From positions 4,252,001 to 4,316,000 of the forward strand of contig OZ025216.1 of NCBI GenBank assembly GCA_964019055.1: a stretch of 64,000 nucleotides of DNA, written 5' to 3'. The position numbers were made by a program, and so were the translations under genes. This document shows, in pieces, positions 1 to 12,480 of the stretch (its first letter is position 1; the number at the start of each line of letters is the position of its first letter). This DNA is from Anthopleura xanthogrammica. Its lineage: Eukaryota > Cnidaria > Anthozoa > Actiniaria > Actiniidae. Under the pieces are notes generated by a model. That model was not told the DNA's origin. It searched no databases and saw only the letters and a program-made list of their open reading frames with translations.

Positions 1-1816
1 TTTTGTGTCAATGAATTGTTTGATTCAGAGTTATTGTCTTGAACGCCGGTCCAAAAGTTTGAAACAAACAAACGGTAGTGGTAAAGAACTGTATTTTTGG
101 TTTGGTTGAAGAAAAAAAAAACAATGAATAACAGTTGGCAGTATGTTATGGTCTAAAATGAGTACGTGTATTTTATCAGGACTTCGAAACACTGAGTAAA
201 CCAGTTGTCCAGTACACAACGAGGCAGATCGATTCATAACGTAGTGGTAAAGCCTAGTCTCTCAAATAGGTTAAATGGTGAATCACGACTAGTTCGATAA
301 AAAACTGAATGAGGGGATTTCTAAGATAATTCATAAAAAAATCACACTAAGACTAAAATATTTAGAGGTCTTGTTTTGAAATATAAACGCGGAAATTCGA
401 AAAAGTTTGCTAAGACAATAATAATACAAGTGATCTCCCTACTCTGGACTCTAGTCGGGGTAGTTGTCGTTCCTTGTGTTAGCCTACTCATAACCCCCGA
501 CAGTATTATTGAGCTCAAACAATAGAAAAATAAAATGGATTGGTAAAGAACAATAGTGGCATGTTATGCGGTAATATGCATAGAAATCGAGATAAAATTT
601 AAATTTTTTGACATTTTGAACAATAAAGAAATTTGACTTTTGCTTTAGGTTTCTACTTATTTGAAAGTACTAGCGCTTCCACACTCGTGACGGTTTTTGA
701 AGGTTTTTTTTTTTTTCAACATCTAAACCTCGTCAATGTTACCAGACCTGGCGGAGCCATTTGTAAATTTATAGGATAAAGATGCCTTGGTTAAACAGCG
801 GTCTTGACTCATACCCTAGATGTATGTATTCTCTTATGTTGTCTTTGTCAGGTTTTCAAAGGTTGGCTTGGTTGTGGTCGCATGATATTAAGTTGGTTTC
901 GCTTCAGTCTTTTGTCATGTAATTAACTTGGTATATCTTCCAAGTTTGAGGGACCTCCAGCCGAGCAAGAAAACTGTATTTGTCTACTGGCCATGCTATG
1001 GACTAGGCAACTAAGTCAATGTACACATCGTATAGGATCAAGTTTTTAAAGCATTTCCTTGTTTAACACTCACACATTATTCACTACCTATGGTTCTATT
1101 GACAAAAGGCCCAAATAGGTCAAATGTCTTTTCAAAAGTTACTGTCAATGGATTTCTACGACTTGTCTTATTGAATATGAAAGCTGAATGACAATGACAC
1201 CATTTTGTCCAACTTTTGTCGCTACTGAATGCCTCGATAATGTCCCCGGCTCCGAATACCCAGTTTGCCACAGTGAAATAAAGACATTTGACGTCTAAAC
1301 GAGCCCGTTGTTTTCAGTAGCTCATTCTATCTTTGCATGGAAACCTTCACTTAACTCAGTTACTATGTTCCGTTGTTTTCCTTCGCCGGCGGTTTGTCCA
1401 TGTCTTTTCATTGTGGAATCTTTTGTTGACTGTTTAACACAATTATATTCGCGTGAGCTGAGTTTTCGGCAGATATAAGGGTCGGGTTTCTATCGCTTAG
1501 CTGGCTTTATTTCTGAAGAAAGCTCATTACAGTTTGTCATCAAAGCTGTCCTATTGGATCACGTTTAACACCATATTATTAAGAGATAAAAAGCACATTT
1601 GTATGAAACAGAAAATGGGTTTTATTTTCATAGAAAATGTTGATGGCATTAAGAATTTCTTTTTCAGTCTTTAGAATGGATGAATGACATGAATGCATTG
1701 CAATGTCTTACAATGCATTTCATGACTTTGTATGTAGAACTTCTCTATTAACATTAAGTTTAAAAATTTCTTTTCCCCCTAAGAACAACTCTCTTTAACC
1801 GCTAACTTCTGAGAGT
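1..1816. other. AT-rich stretch with no recognisable gene
   Basis: No open frame here has recognisable domains, and no RNA gene or long inverted repeat stands out. A 64-codon frame on the minus strand around 1077-1271 contains no motif I can assign. It could be a remnant of a mobile-element polyprotein, but nothing in the sequence proves that. Confidence 0.4.
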
Positions 1817-1913
1817 GGATTGCTTCTGTTCTCGTACGCAGATGCTTCTCAGCTTTCTAAGAAGGGTGTGGGTACGAGAATTGGATGGCTTTATCCTGGC
1901 AAGTCTGACATAG

Positions 1914-2010
1914 AAAAAGAAGAAGAAGAAAGAAAAAAAAAGGAGAAGAAGAAGAAGGAGGAGGAGGAGGAGGAGAGGAAGAAGGAAAAGAAAAGAGAGA
2001 GAAGCGAAAA
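1914..2010 (+). repeat. purine (GAA/AAG-rich) low-complexity tract
   Basis: About 100 bp of almost pure purine on the plus strand. In one frame it would encode a Lys/Glu-rich stretch inside a 130-codon open frame. The composition explains that frame, so I do not call a gene. The rest of 2010-2970 is AT-rich with no gene seen. Confidence 0.7.
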
Positions 2011-2977
2011 ATCACAAATGGAGAATGCCGGGAAAAAACAAATGCAATTCATTTGTCCAAGTTTTTGTAAAAAGCACAATAAGTCCATCAAAAGCTTCGG
2101 GTTTGTTTATTTATTTATTTATTTTATTTATCGCTTAATGCGAAAATTCTTGAAATCAGAGTTAAAAACCTCATTTGTTAACTATATGTACAAGAAGTGC
2201 CCTCACTCGTAAAGGAGTACTTAAGTACTAACTGTACAAAAGATTTTCGTTTGCGATTTCTTTTACAGGAAACAGGCAAAAAAACATGACCATGTTGGAT
2301 TTTATTAAAATCATTTCACTGCAATTTATTAAAAATTTAGGCTGAAAATACCGCGGTTATAACTGGAAAACAAGCCAAGCTTTGTTTAGAAGTCCGAGCA
2401 ATGTTTCAACTTGCCACTATTGGTACGTAACATTTTTTTAATAAGAAATATATAATAATAATAACCAACATAATTTACAATAAGATGGTTGAACAAAATT
2501 ACTTTTAATTATAATTTCAGTGATTTTATTTATTTATTTATTATTTTTCTAATTTTTTTCATGAATTTTTAGACAAAAAAAGTATAAAAACATCGAAAGC
2601 TAGTGTGCAGAAATATAATCTATCCAAGGGTTAAGAAATTACCTGGTAAAGACAGTTAGGTAAACAATGAAACCTTGTTATTCTAACAAGGCTTTCTTTC
2701 TCTCTCGTTGACTCCATCAAGGCCGAATTTTCAACTCAATTGAAATAAGCCAAGTGATTGTGATTGCATTCATATTATTCTGAATGAGTGTACGTAGATT
2801 TTTGCAACCGAATGGCCGGGGCGCGCGCGAATTGTCATGACGTTGGGATTTGTAAGAAACTCTTTTGCGAAGCTCAGTGTGGATTCTTCTTCAAATCAAA
2901 AAAAAAAAAAAACTTGAATGTGTCTTATCTTTTTAAAACTGTAAGGCGTTGTTGGACTTACGGGAATTAACGCTATG

Positions 2978-3026
2978 AAAATTATCATCATCATCATCAT
3001 CATCATCATTATTATTATTATTATTG
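2978..3026. repeat. (ATC)n followed by (ATT)n microsatellite
   Basis: Perfect ATC triplets pass directly into ATT triplets. The following stretch to about 3.86 kb has no recognisable gene. Confidence 0.85.
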
Positions 3027-3867
3027 CGTAATTCTTAAAAAATACACACAATAAAATACAGTGGTTTCTTTTCAAGAAAATTGCATTCGTGTACGGTATT
3101 AATTACCTGTTTTGAAATAAAAAAATACAGAAATAAAGGACATGTAATACTTAGATATTTTAGAGACGGAAAAGGGCGAGCCAATTAGTTTCGTTGGGAT
3201 TCAACACCTCGGCTACTTCTTGCCTTCATTTGTGGTGATTAAGATCGAAATGCCAGTCTCGAAAATAGAAGTATTGACTAAAAAAACTGACTAAAAAGTG
3301 AACTATACATATGAATATTCAAGTAGGTATAACTGGCATTAACAAGGTTGTTTAAGAAGATAGAACAATGGTACCACAATAGCACTGATGTGAAAAACAA
3401 AAACATTTAATAAAGTCAAAACGCCTCATCACTAGCCTTTCTAATCTTGTCATGTACTAACCAGCACTTACGGCCGAGCAGAACAGCTTTCAACAATTAT
3501 CACCCAAGAACAGCTGAAAACAGCCGTCATGAAAAATTAACCGTCGACAATAAGCCAAGGCTGGTTTTGGGAGTTTGAATGTCTGTTCTCAGTTAATACT
3601 ATTAACACTACTTTGATCGAAAAACGGATCAGCTGTCCGTAGGAGAAATGCGGCTGGTTTACTGAATAAGAGAATAACTAAATTTCGATTGTTAAATAGT
3701 GTATGCTCAACGGAGTCAACACATAATGAGAAAGATGACAATTAACACTGATAATAAGGTAAGCAAGCGCGAGATGAATGTCATTATGTAATTATTACAT
3801 AGAATTATTCTATTCTTGGAAGCATGGCCTGCGGGGGACAACCTTATGATTCTGTCACAAACAAGTT

Positions 3868-4390
3868 TCGTTTTATTCCCTTTCCTTTCCTTTCCTTTCC
3901 TTAACTTTTCTTTTCTTTTCTTTTTTTTCTTTTTAATTTCCTTTCCTTTTCTTTTCCTTTATCTTTTCCTTTTCCTTTTCCTTTTCCTTTTCCTTTTCCT
4001 TTTCCTTTTCCTTTTCCTTTTCCTTTTCCTTTTCCTTTTCCTTTTCTATTTCCTTTTCCTTTTTTTCCTTTTCGTTTCCTTTCGTTTTGTTTCCTTTTCT
4101 CTTCTTTTCTTTCCTTTGCTTTCCTTTGCTTTCCTTTCCTTTCCTTTGCTTTCCTTTCCTTTCCTTTGCTTTGCTTTGCTTTGCTTTGCTTTGCTTTCCT
4201 TTCCTTTCCTTTCCTTTCCTTTCCTTTCCTTTCCTTTGCTTTCCTTTCCTTTCCTTTCCTTTCCTTTGCTTTGCTTTGCTTTGCTTTCCTTTCCTTTCCT
4301 TTCCTTTCCTTTCCTTTCCTTTCCTTTCCTTTCCTTTCCTTTGCTTTCCTTTCCTTTCCTTTTCTTTCCTTAGCTTTCTTTTCATTCCCT
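3868..4390. repeat. 500-bp pyrimidine array, (CTTTT)n/(CCTTT)n/(GCTTT)n
   Basis: The plus strand is almost uninterrupted pyrimidine, built of pentamer and hexamer units: TTTTCC first, then CTTTC, with GCTTT variants in the second half. Long open frames on both strands (Phe/Leu/Pro/Ser-rich forward, Lys/Glu/Arg-rich reverse) are products of the repeat. Homopurine-homopyrimidine mirror symmetry of this length can form triplex DNA; that is a general property and nothing here shows it in vivo. Shorter CTTC/CCTC tracts follow at 4530-4600. Confidence 0.9.
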
Positions 4391-4599
4391 ACCTCTTCGC
4401 TACTTTGCCTTCTAAGGTATAGCGCTATCCCTAAGATACTTCTGATTTTTTATAGTTCATAATATCAACCTAATAAATCTAACTTTCTTTTTTTCATCGC
4501 TTCATCTATTCATCCATCAATCCAGTTAGTTCATCCCTTCCTTCCTTCCTTCGTTCCTTCCTCCCTTCCCGATTCTCCCTCCCTCCCTCTACCCTTCCC

Positions 4600-5183
4600 A
4601 AGGCTCTATTTTTGGCCTTACAATAATCTTCATAATACCGCCCTCAAGTGATAGTCAACAACAGCTCGCACCATATGATACGTCTGACACGGGGTTCTCA
4701 TCATGATCCTCATCAACATCCTTATCATAATCACATCGTAATCATAGCAATATGGCCATCATCATCATCACCCAATTTTCATCATATTCATAATTAATCA
4801 TTGTCATCATCAACATCATAATTACAATCTTTCCAGACGTTCAGATAATAACAATATATAGATCAAAGAAAATTGCATAAACAAATGCAACAGCTGAATA
4901 ATACGCTAGGACACCAGGAGATAAAAGCACCATTCCCCGATTAGATTTGCAGTTTCAGTGTCGTTGAGGGTTTAACTAAAGGGTTTTTAAGCTAGGAAAC
5001 AAAGGACTCCTGTAATCTTTACTGATTCGACCGATCAAATCCGCACACATTATATATAATACTATCCATCATTATTCAATAGGCCAATAATTACTGGAAT
5101 ACTGAACACTTTATCAGTGGAAGGTGAAAGAGGCAGCAACTCGGGTGACGCCCTTGATGAGGTTCTTCTTGTCCGTCGTTATT
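4600..5183. other. degenerate CAT/ATC-rich intergenic DNA
   Basis: Scattered CATCAT-type triplet runs occur at about 4690-4830, otherwise AT-rich sequence. No gene seen. Confidence 0.4.
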
Positions 5184-5278
5184 TCTTCTTCTTCTTCTTC
5201 TTCTTCTTCTTCTTCTTCTTCTTCTTCTTCTTCTTCTTCTTCTTCTTCTTCTTCTTCTTCTTCTTCTTCTTCTTCTTC
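5183..5278. repeat. (TTC)n microsatellite, about 31 units
   Basis: A perfect TTC run. Homopolymeric Ser, Phe and Glu open frames through it are artefacts of the repeat. Confidence 0.95.
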
Positions 5279-5279
5279 A

Positions 5280-6278
5280 CTAAACACGAGATGCAAGATT
5301 GTAATCAGCTATTTCCTACAAATGCATTAGACGTCTCCGTCAAAGCGAACACAAGCTCTGTATAACTTCATATATTCGTCAGTTTTTAATTTTTAAATTT
5401 GTTATTTCAGTTCAAGCTCGGCTCACACATCATAAAAAACGACCACAAATGTCCAAGAATAGAAATATTTATAAACATCAATATTATCGCTCATATTTTT
5501 ATTGTCTGTTCGATTCTACCGTCTACTCAGCAACTGTATTTTCTTAAAACATTGGTTGCCAACAAAAGCAGTCGTATTCCATCGAAAAATAATATTTCTT
5601 TAAGAAACGGGCGTATTTTCCTTTGCTTCGTAATTTTGTTGTTTTGTGGTGTCTGTCGTCTAATCAGTAAGTGTCTTTTCTTAAAACATTGGCTGCTAAA
5701 AAAAGCATTTGTATTCCCTTAAAAAAAACCAGTATAATTCGTTAGGTATTAACTGAACGCTAGCAGCATTGAATATTGATTTTTGATTAATTCTTTGGGC
5801 TGTGAAATTTCCAAAAACGGACCGTTTAATTGCGAAAAAACTAAAAAGAATATAATACTTAAGTTATTACACTCTTGCAGCGTTCATATGCTCACTTGAG
5901 TAACGATATGCAGTTTAGTAGACCATACAAAACTTAGTGAACTTTTCAATAGAATTTGGCCCGAGGGGCCCATGGCTACTTTCTTTTCTTTTCATTAACC
6001 TTTAATAAAGAGGACAAGTAGCGTTGCACACGTTTTCACTTAAATTTATCAAGTAATTGTCATAAATTTTCCCCAGACAACTTCAAAGTAGTTATAGCTG
6101 AAGACGGAGCTTTCAAAGCCTACGGCAGACAACTGACTACAGGTTGTTCTGATAAGCGACCGCAAGTTAAAGCTAGAAAGAAAGGCTCGGCATTTCTCTC
6201 AACATACCAAGAGCAAACAATATGTTGGAAGAAAATGTAACTTTTCTTCGCGTAAAAAATAGCAATAAGTTATAACTA
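5280..6278. other. intergenic DNA, nothing identified
   Basis: A 107-codon plus-strand frame at 5399-5722 has no recognisable motif and a composition like its surroundings. It also contains an internally repeated stretch (TTTCTTAAAACATTGG occurs twice, about 130 bp apart). I do not support it as a gene. Confidence 0.35.
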
Positions 6279-6279
6279 T

Positions 6280-6418
6280 ATCAAAAGTATGCATATCAGA
6301 AATTATGGGATATCATCTCTGATATTTTTTTCAGAAAGCCCTAGTGATAGACAACTCGAAAAAAATATCAGCGATGATATCCCATAATTTCTGATATACT
6401 TGTACATATATCAAAAGG
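6280..6418. mobile_element. foldback/MITE-like palindrome
   Basis: The left arm at 6280-6331 is repeated in reverse complement at 6358-6418, around a short centre that reads AGAAAGCCCTAGTGAT. The core arm contains AGAAATTATGGGATATCATC. A second element at about 7310-7500 carries the same arms with its centre inverted, so this is a dispersed family and not a one-off hairpin. No coding capacity. Confidence 0.8.
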
Positions 6419-6458
6419 ATCATAATTTCCGCATATCGCTGTAATATACTTAACAAAT

Positions 6459-6470
6459 AGAAAACGTTTG

Positions 6471-6503
<33 letters not shown>

Positions 6504-6720
6504 AAGTTTGGGAGAAGTCTTGAGCTCTGTGTAAACCTCGCCTGCGTCTCGGTTTTACACAACAGCTCTCGACTTCTCCCAAACTTCTCTCGTGTTTATA
6601 TCAGGCTATGTAAACCAGGCAAACGTTTTCTATATTTTTTATAAAATATCGAAATTGCCGTGTTTACATAGCCTCATCAGCCAATCAGAGCGCGCGTTAT
6701 ATCTGAACTATTTTATAAAT
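6459..6720. mobile_element. MITE with hairpin core and CCAATCAGAGCGCGCG end
   Basis: The arm at 6459-6520 is matched in reverse complement at 6571-6634 (shared core ACACGAGAGAAGTTTGGGAG). The right end contains CCAATCAGAGCGCGCGTTAT followed by TATTTTATA. The same organisation, a hairpin with ACACGAGAGAAG and a right end with CCAATCAG plus TTATTTTATA, recurs at 11.62-11.90 kb and 20.04-20.33 kb. Together these are three members of one non-autonomous element family. Confidence 0.7.
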
Positions 6721-6738
6721 ATATATATATATACTAGT

Positions 6739-6894
6739 TATACAATGGTTTCGAGTGGCATACCGTGGAATATCCCATGAGTCACTTGTAGTTTCTAGTA
6801 TACACACGAGCCTTTAGGCGAGTGTGTATACAAAGAAAATACAAGTGACGAGTGGGATATCATTCCACGGTATGCCACGAGAAACCATTGTATA
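6739..6894. mobile_element. palindromic MITE, about 50-bp arms
   Basis: The left arm reading TACAATGGTTTCGAGTGGCA is matched by TGCCACGAGAAACCATTGTA at the right end. The arms continue through a GGAATATCCCA/TGGGATATCATTCC segment and meet at a short loop near 6810. Small open frames here are arm artefacts. Confidence 0.8.
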
Positions 6895-6904
6895 ACCATT
6901 TTAT

Positions 6905-7032
6905 CCCACACCATAGAAAATACAAATGCGTAGATTCAACACGCAGTGCATGACGGGAAGAAAGAGTGAAATACCGACGAATATACAACGGCTTTCCTGC
7001 TTTCTGATTGGCTGTATTTTCTATGGTGTGGG
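6905..7032. mobile_element. short MITE with about 20-bp terminal inverted repeats
   Basis: Ends CCCACACCATAGAAAATACA and TGTATTTTCTATGGTGTGGG are exact inverted repeats 128 bp apart. It abuts the preceding palindrome. No coding capacity. Confidence 0.75.
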
Positions 7033-7309
7033 TATATGATATTTTGCAAAAATTCTGGTTCCCTTTTCCCTCATTAAACTTCAAAGAAACTAGGGATTCA
7101 GCTTGCGGTATATTTTTTGGAAACCTCGCGTGCTTTGCGTGGATTTTATGGGAACTCTCGCTTCACTAACTAACCAATCAGAAGTTTTGCAATAGACCAA
7201 ATCACCTTCGTGATGTTTACATGATGTTCCCTGGAGAATTGTTTCTTTATCTTTCTGAAATTTATTCGTTCATATTCATGTTATTGTATATCTGTTTTTA
7301 TCTACATCT

Positions 7310-7500
7310 ACAGCAATATGCAGAAATTCTGATCCTTTTAGGTATATATACAAGTATATCAAAAGTATGTCAGAAATTATGGGATGTCATCGCTGATTTT
7401 TTTTTCGAGTTACCAATCACTAGGGCTTTCTTTTAAAAAATCAGAGATGACATCCCATAATTTCTGATATACTTATAAATATACACCTAAAAGGATCGGT
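7310..7500. mobile_element. foldback/MITE palindrome (second copy of the 6.28-kb family)
   Basis: Arms share CAGAAATTATGGGATGTCAT and its complement, flanked outside by TGATCCTTTTAGGTATATA and its inverse. The loop carries ATCACTAGGGCTTTCT, the reverse complement of the loop at about 6335, so the two copies lie in opposite orientation. Confidence 0.8.
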
Positions 7501-7525
7501 ATTTCTGCATTTCACTGTAATAGAC

Positions 7526-7727
7526 CTCATCGGCTTGGGTGTAATGTTTTCCCATTTCAGATCTAGACCACGTGTCATTCTCTTGAGAATAAGATTCTTT
7601 GTTTGAGTTGTATCCATATTCATGTGTCTTCTCATGCGCAACCGTTAAACAATGAAATGATACTCTGGGGAATGACACGTGGTCTGAAATGGGAAAACAT
7701 CACGCCCAAGCCGAAGAGGTATATTGC
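7526..7727. mobile_element. MITE with about 50-bp inverted arms
   Basis: The left arm (CATCGGCTTGGGTGTAATG ... CACGTGTCATTC) is matched in reverse complement at 7671-7727 (GAATGACACGTGGTCTGAAA ... CCCAAGCCGAAGAGG). About 95 bp lie between the arms. No gene. Confidence 0.75.
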
Positions 7728-7729
7728 AA

Positions 7730-7865
7730 GAAAGTTGTCATATAGAAATAAAACAAATAACAAATAGGAATTAATTATTTCTGTAAAAAAGACGTAACTA
7801 TTTCACTGTTTTGAAGGTATAGACTGATATTTTTGAGATAATCTTGTTGGTATATTACTAAACAG
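7730..7865 (+). repeat. dispersed repeat (TTGCAAGAA.GTTGTCATA family)
   Basis: About 130 bp resembles 30575-30700 (same AACAAATAGGAATTAA and TTTGAGATAATCTTGTTGGTAT blocks). Its first part also resembles 29240-29300 and 31175-31250. No coding function. Confidence 0.6.
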
Positions 7866-9139
7866 TTATTCTCATTTATCTAGGGGGCTTTAGAACCAAA
7901 ATAAAGAACAATATCTTAATTCCTCTTCTCTATTTTGATATGAAAACGTTTTTGCAATTTGGTGTATGTATTAAGAGAAAATATAGCTCTTTGAATTTTT
8001 CCTTTTTTTTTTTTTTTTGATTTTTATATTTTTATACTGATTTTTTTGATATTTATATATATTCTTATTCATTTCATTTATTTGTTGTTTTGATATATGT
8101 ATCAGTTAATGTGTTTTTCATATTGTTTGTGTGTTTTTTATTATCCTTTTATTTACGTTGTATATATATATATATTTCTTATTTTATTTGATATTTATTT
8201 TTCCTTTTATGTCATTTTTCATTGTATTTTTTTCACCATTATTTTGTATTCGTTTATACAAAATTATAATCACTTTCAAAAAAAATTCTTCTCACTAAAA
8301 AAAATTATAGAAAATATTTATAAAAGCTAGATGAGTTAACCTATACTTTTTTAAAACCAAGATATTTTTGCAGATTCTACGAAAAGTAACCATTCACTTT
8401 CTTTGAATCAAACTTGATGGTCAGTACTAATGAATACAGAAGGAGGAAGATCACGGCTTCCTTGCTATTGATTGCTTGTTTAAGTCATTAAAGTTACCCC
8501 TTCTGTCTTAAACCATATGGCTCGGCTAGACAAAATAGCATACAGCAAAGAAAAGGATGCTCACAAAAGTATGTATTTTAAACTCAGTGTGGTGCAAATT
8601 TTTTTTTCCATAGTTTGAGCTTTGAAATGCAATATAGTACAAACGAAACATTCGAAGTGTTAAAAATATGAATGCTTCGAATCGAATATATTCAGATACA
8701 TTTTATGAACTATGCTTATTTTAAACCAATAATATTAATGCCAGATTGAGAAAATTTTGAAACGAAGAGATGATTAACAAACATTTATGTTTGACTTCCT
8801 TTGTGCTTCGAGCATTTCTCCCTTCGAATTCATCAATATTCTTATTTAAACGGTTTCATTCTCGATTTGTTTGAACGGCTTCTAACAACGAGATAAATAA
8901 GTCTATTTATCGATACTAACTGATGAGCTAAGACACAAGCTAATCTCTCATTGAATATGATGCTCGCTTATCAAGGTACATATTATCGATATTCCTTTTA
9001 ACACCTCGTTTCTATTAGCGAATTCTCTTTTGATTGTGGATAGATTGTCTGTTCACATCATTCTTTTGGGGACGAAGAATTCAATAATGCTTTAGCGAAC
9101 AGCTATCACAATCAGGTAACTTTAGCCGGCCGTTTTTTA
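7866..9139. other. AT-rich intergenic DNA before the assembly gap
   Basis: T-rich and TA-rich low-complexity sequence with a short (AT)n near 8160. No gene or repeat family recognised. Confidence 0.4.
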
Positions 9140-9339
9140 NNNNNNNNNNNNNNNNNNNNNNNNNNNNNNNNNNNNNNNNNNNNNNNNNNNNNNNNNNNNN
9201 NNNNNNNNNNNNNNNNNNNNNNNNNNNNNNNNNNNNNNNNNNNNNNNNNNNNNNNNNNNNNNNNNNNNNNNNNNNNNNNNNNNNNNNNNNNNNNNNNNNN
9301 NNNNNNNNNNNNNNNNNNNNNNNNNNNNNNNNNNNNNNN
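9140..9339. other. assembly gap (200 N)
   Basis: Exactly 200 consecutive N. The round number suggests a placeholder or estimated gap, so its true length is unknown. Confidence 0.99.
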
Positions 9340-10722
9340 CCGCCAAGTGAACCACTATAAAAGTCAAGGAATCTTTCCTTGTGATTTCTTATCAAGGCGG
9401 CAAATCACGAAATAAAAGCACAAAGACCACAGTACCAAATCATGAAACACAATATGGTCGAGTGGAAATGGAAGCTTGTATTATAGCAATCAGGTACTAA
9501 GTGACCGAACGCACATCGTTGTGTCAATTAAAATCAAATGAACATCTTTATGCTATCATTAAATCTTAAACCGCCAATAAATAACAGAGACAGAGATTTC
9601 GGAACTCGATAAATTTCCCTTTTTTCGAATGTTCTTTAGGGTGATATCAATAGGATGATTAAAACCTAGGAAGTGACTGACTTTTAATTGTTAAGGAGGA
9701 ACAGACTCGTGATGATAATATCTGTGGAGACGAAGTTCTGGAGTTTTTTAGAGATTTATGTTTGGAAGTATTTAATGCAATTCATGGGATTTAGATCGAG
9801 TTGATTTGGTGGTCACACACATTCACGGGGGAGGATTTTCTTCTTTTAATGATGATGATTATTTTCACAGGTCTTTAAAACCACATCAACCAAAAGAGAT
9901 CAAATAAATATATGACTCCACAAAATACGTTATACAATAACTTTAACTTCCTTTAACAATTCAATGAAAAATTGTCCTTTTGAAAATACTAGTTTCTACT
10001 TCCTGAAAATTTAATTTCTTTTTGGACCACAATTACTTTTGATCTTAGCAGATTTCTCAGTTTCATTGTCATTTAGCTAATGAAGCTCTAATGAGTTGAA
10101 CTTTTTGGTTATGGCTTTCCCTGATCTAATAAATCCAATAGGTTTTTTTATGAAGCAAAACGAAATCACTCCGATTGAAAGGGGAAATTAAAACCATATC
10201 ATTGATTCTGTTTTGCCCCAGACAGTGCTATATCAACAATTGGACAATTACACCCCGATTGGATATTAAATGCCTTCAAACAAGTCACAACCCAAAATAA
10301 CACACATATATCACAGTCCATCAATGTCGAAATTCACGAAGAATAAACAAAACAAAATCTGAAAATTAAAATCAATTTAAACAAAGTAATCACAACGTCA
10401 AAATCTGCAGTTGACTGTATGAGGACAGATGGTATCGTGAAAAGTACTCGATTTTTTATTCTGACTTTATATTGATTCCTTTGTGGAGTATTTCTTCGGA
10501 AAATTTAATGTTTAAGAATAATCTCGAGCAGTTATTATCTAAGCCTTGGAGTTGCAGTCCTGTCGGGCAATATCTTGAGATATTTTTTTGAGGTCTATTT
10601 ATTCTCTTGAAATAATGTCTTGCTAAAAATTTGGAGGGTCATAGACAGTACACACACATGTATATGTATTGTGAATATATTCTTTATTGACTGAGTCATT
10701 CTGTAAGGGATGTCACGAGGAA
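9340..10722. other. intergenic DNA, nothing identified
   Basis: AT-rich sequence with no open frame of credible composition, no RNA gene and no clear inverted repeats. Confidence 0.4.
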
Positions 10723-10789
10723 GAAATAATAACAATAATAATATTAATAATAATATTAGTAATAATAATAATGATAGTAATATTAATAA

Positions 10790-10820
<31 letters not shown>

Positions 10821-11050
10821 AGCAATAATAATCATAATATTGTTAGTAATAATAATAATATTAGTAATAATAATAGTAATAATAATAATAATAATAATAA
10901 TGATAATAATATTAACAACAACGATGATGATTATGATGAATATGACGATGATGATAATAATAAGAGCAATAATAATAGTAGTTAGTATATATAAATAATA
11001 ATAATAATGGTGATGATGATTAGGATGATAAGAATAGTAATAATAATGAA
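10723..11050. repeat. (AAT)n/(GAT)n imperfect microsatellite
   Basis: About 330 bp of AAT triplets with interspersed GAT, AGT and ATT. The Asn-rich, Ile-rich and Leu-rich frames on both strands are triplet-repeat artefacts. The sequence from 11050 to 11620 holds a further short AAT run near 11295 and no gene. Confidence 0.9.
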
Positions 11051-11619
11051 GGTGAATCCTGTAAAAATGGAACAGGGAAATCAAAGAAACTATCACACAC
11101 AAAAAATACTTTGTTATTTTCGTCGGTTGGAATACTTACATTTCTATAAAAAATGTCGAAGGAAAAACAGTCAGATCAATTTTTAGAGGAGCCAGAAAAG
11201 CGTAAGGACTCAATTTCCCATCATGCTTCAGTTGTGATAGTATTTCGAGCTCATGTACATTAGCTATTTTAAATCTCTCTTTAAAACAGGTAATATAATA
11301 ATAATAATTGTTAATATTTCAAAATAATTATTATAAATATATATATTTTTTAGTTTTATGTCTCTAGCCTCTGTGTAATAAATCAGAAAACGTGTGTTCA
11401 GTGTTCGAACAATGGCTGCAGTTCAAAGCTATGTGCGCAGGGTCAAAATAAGCAGCAGTCTGAGTCCACCCAGCCAATGCCGAAGAGCTGCACATTTTTC
11501 TGTATACGTAACGCGCGCATACTTTTCTTAATATCAAGATATATTGGTTTAAAAGGATTGTATAACCCCACTTCGTCAACTTTCAGAATAATCGTCGGGA
11601 CAGTAAATTAGCTGTGATA

Positions 11620-11905
11620 ATGAAGAAATAGAAAACGCGCGCGCATGTTGTGCGCAGTTATAAAGCAGATTTGCAGAACACGAGAGAAGTGTTAAGAGAA
11701 GTACGACGCGCGCGTAGCGGAGTGCTCTTCAACACTTCTCGAGTGTCCTGACAATTCCCAAGTGCTTTGTAACTTCGCACAGCACAGCAAGCAAGTTTTT
11801 TTTAAATAAAATATGAATGCGCTGGTATGCTGTGTGCTCTCATAATACACGCGCCATCAACCAATCAGAAAGCGAGATTTATAACAGTTATTTTATAAGA
11901 TCAAT
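11620..11905. mobile_element. MITE of the CCAATCAG/hairpin family
   Basis: The central hairpin at about 11675-11752 has arms containing AACACGAGAGAAGTGTT and its inverse. The right end has CCAATCAGAAAGCGAG and then GTTATTTTATAAG. The organisation matches the elements at 6459-6720 and 20041-20330. Confidence 0.65.
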
Positions 11906-12432
11906 GGAATGATACCCACGCATGTCAGTAACAGAAACGCACACTTTGTCGTGCTAAACAAGTATTATAACATATGCCATGACCACAGTTACCGCAGAAG
12001 CTAAGCCGCGCCGGATGCATTTATCATTGATGATAAGACAATACTACATTTCATCTCTGGAAAACACTTTTAACATTGAAGATCCTCGTAGTTTTAAGAC
12101 AAAATGTCCCAGGTGTAACTCCTGTCGTAATCTTACTCGTCCTCCTACTTGTTGTTACTAGTTATCTACTCTACATTAGTTATTTTTGTGTATAATGTGT
12201 TTTTTTCTTTCTTTCTGTTTGGGCCCGCAGTAATTGGCTATGCTGTTGCGGTAACCCTGCCATTTGTCTTTCCTTTAAATATATTTAAGTATCAAATGGC
12301 GAATCTAATAAATAAGATATTAAATAATCACAGCAGATGGGAAGATAGGGTAGATTCTCTCTTGGTATACGTTAAAAAAGGTCTCTATTATTGCAAGGTC
12401 ACCCACCTCATGTCTCGCTTCGATGCAAAGGC

Positions 12433-12480
12433 ACGGATACCTTTCAAGATGGCGCAGGGAAATGTGAAGGGGACTATTTT
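12433..12480 (+). repeat. short copy of the CAAGATGGCGCAGGGAA dispersed repeat
   Basis: About 48 bp containing TTTCAAGATGGCGCAGGGAA and GGGGACTATT also occurs, inverted, at 27.1 kb and 33.3 kb and directly at 33.48 kb. The overlapping open frames at 12149-12716 show no family motif and I do not call them genes. Confidence 0.6.

Noticed and set aside
1820..2212. 130-codon Lys/Glu-rich frame
   Set aside because: Its length depends on a low-complexity purine run; no start context or domain.
3816..4462. Long Phe/Leu/Ser- and Lys/Glu-rich open frames on both strands
   Set aside because: Entirely produced by the pyrimidine pentamer/hexamer array; no non-repetitive sequence in them.
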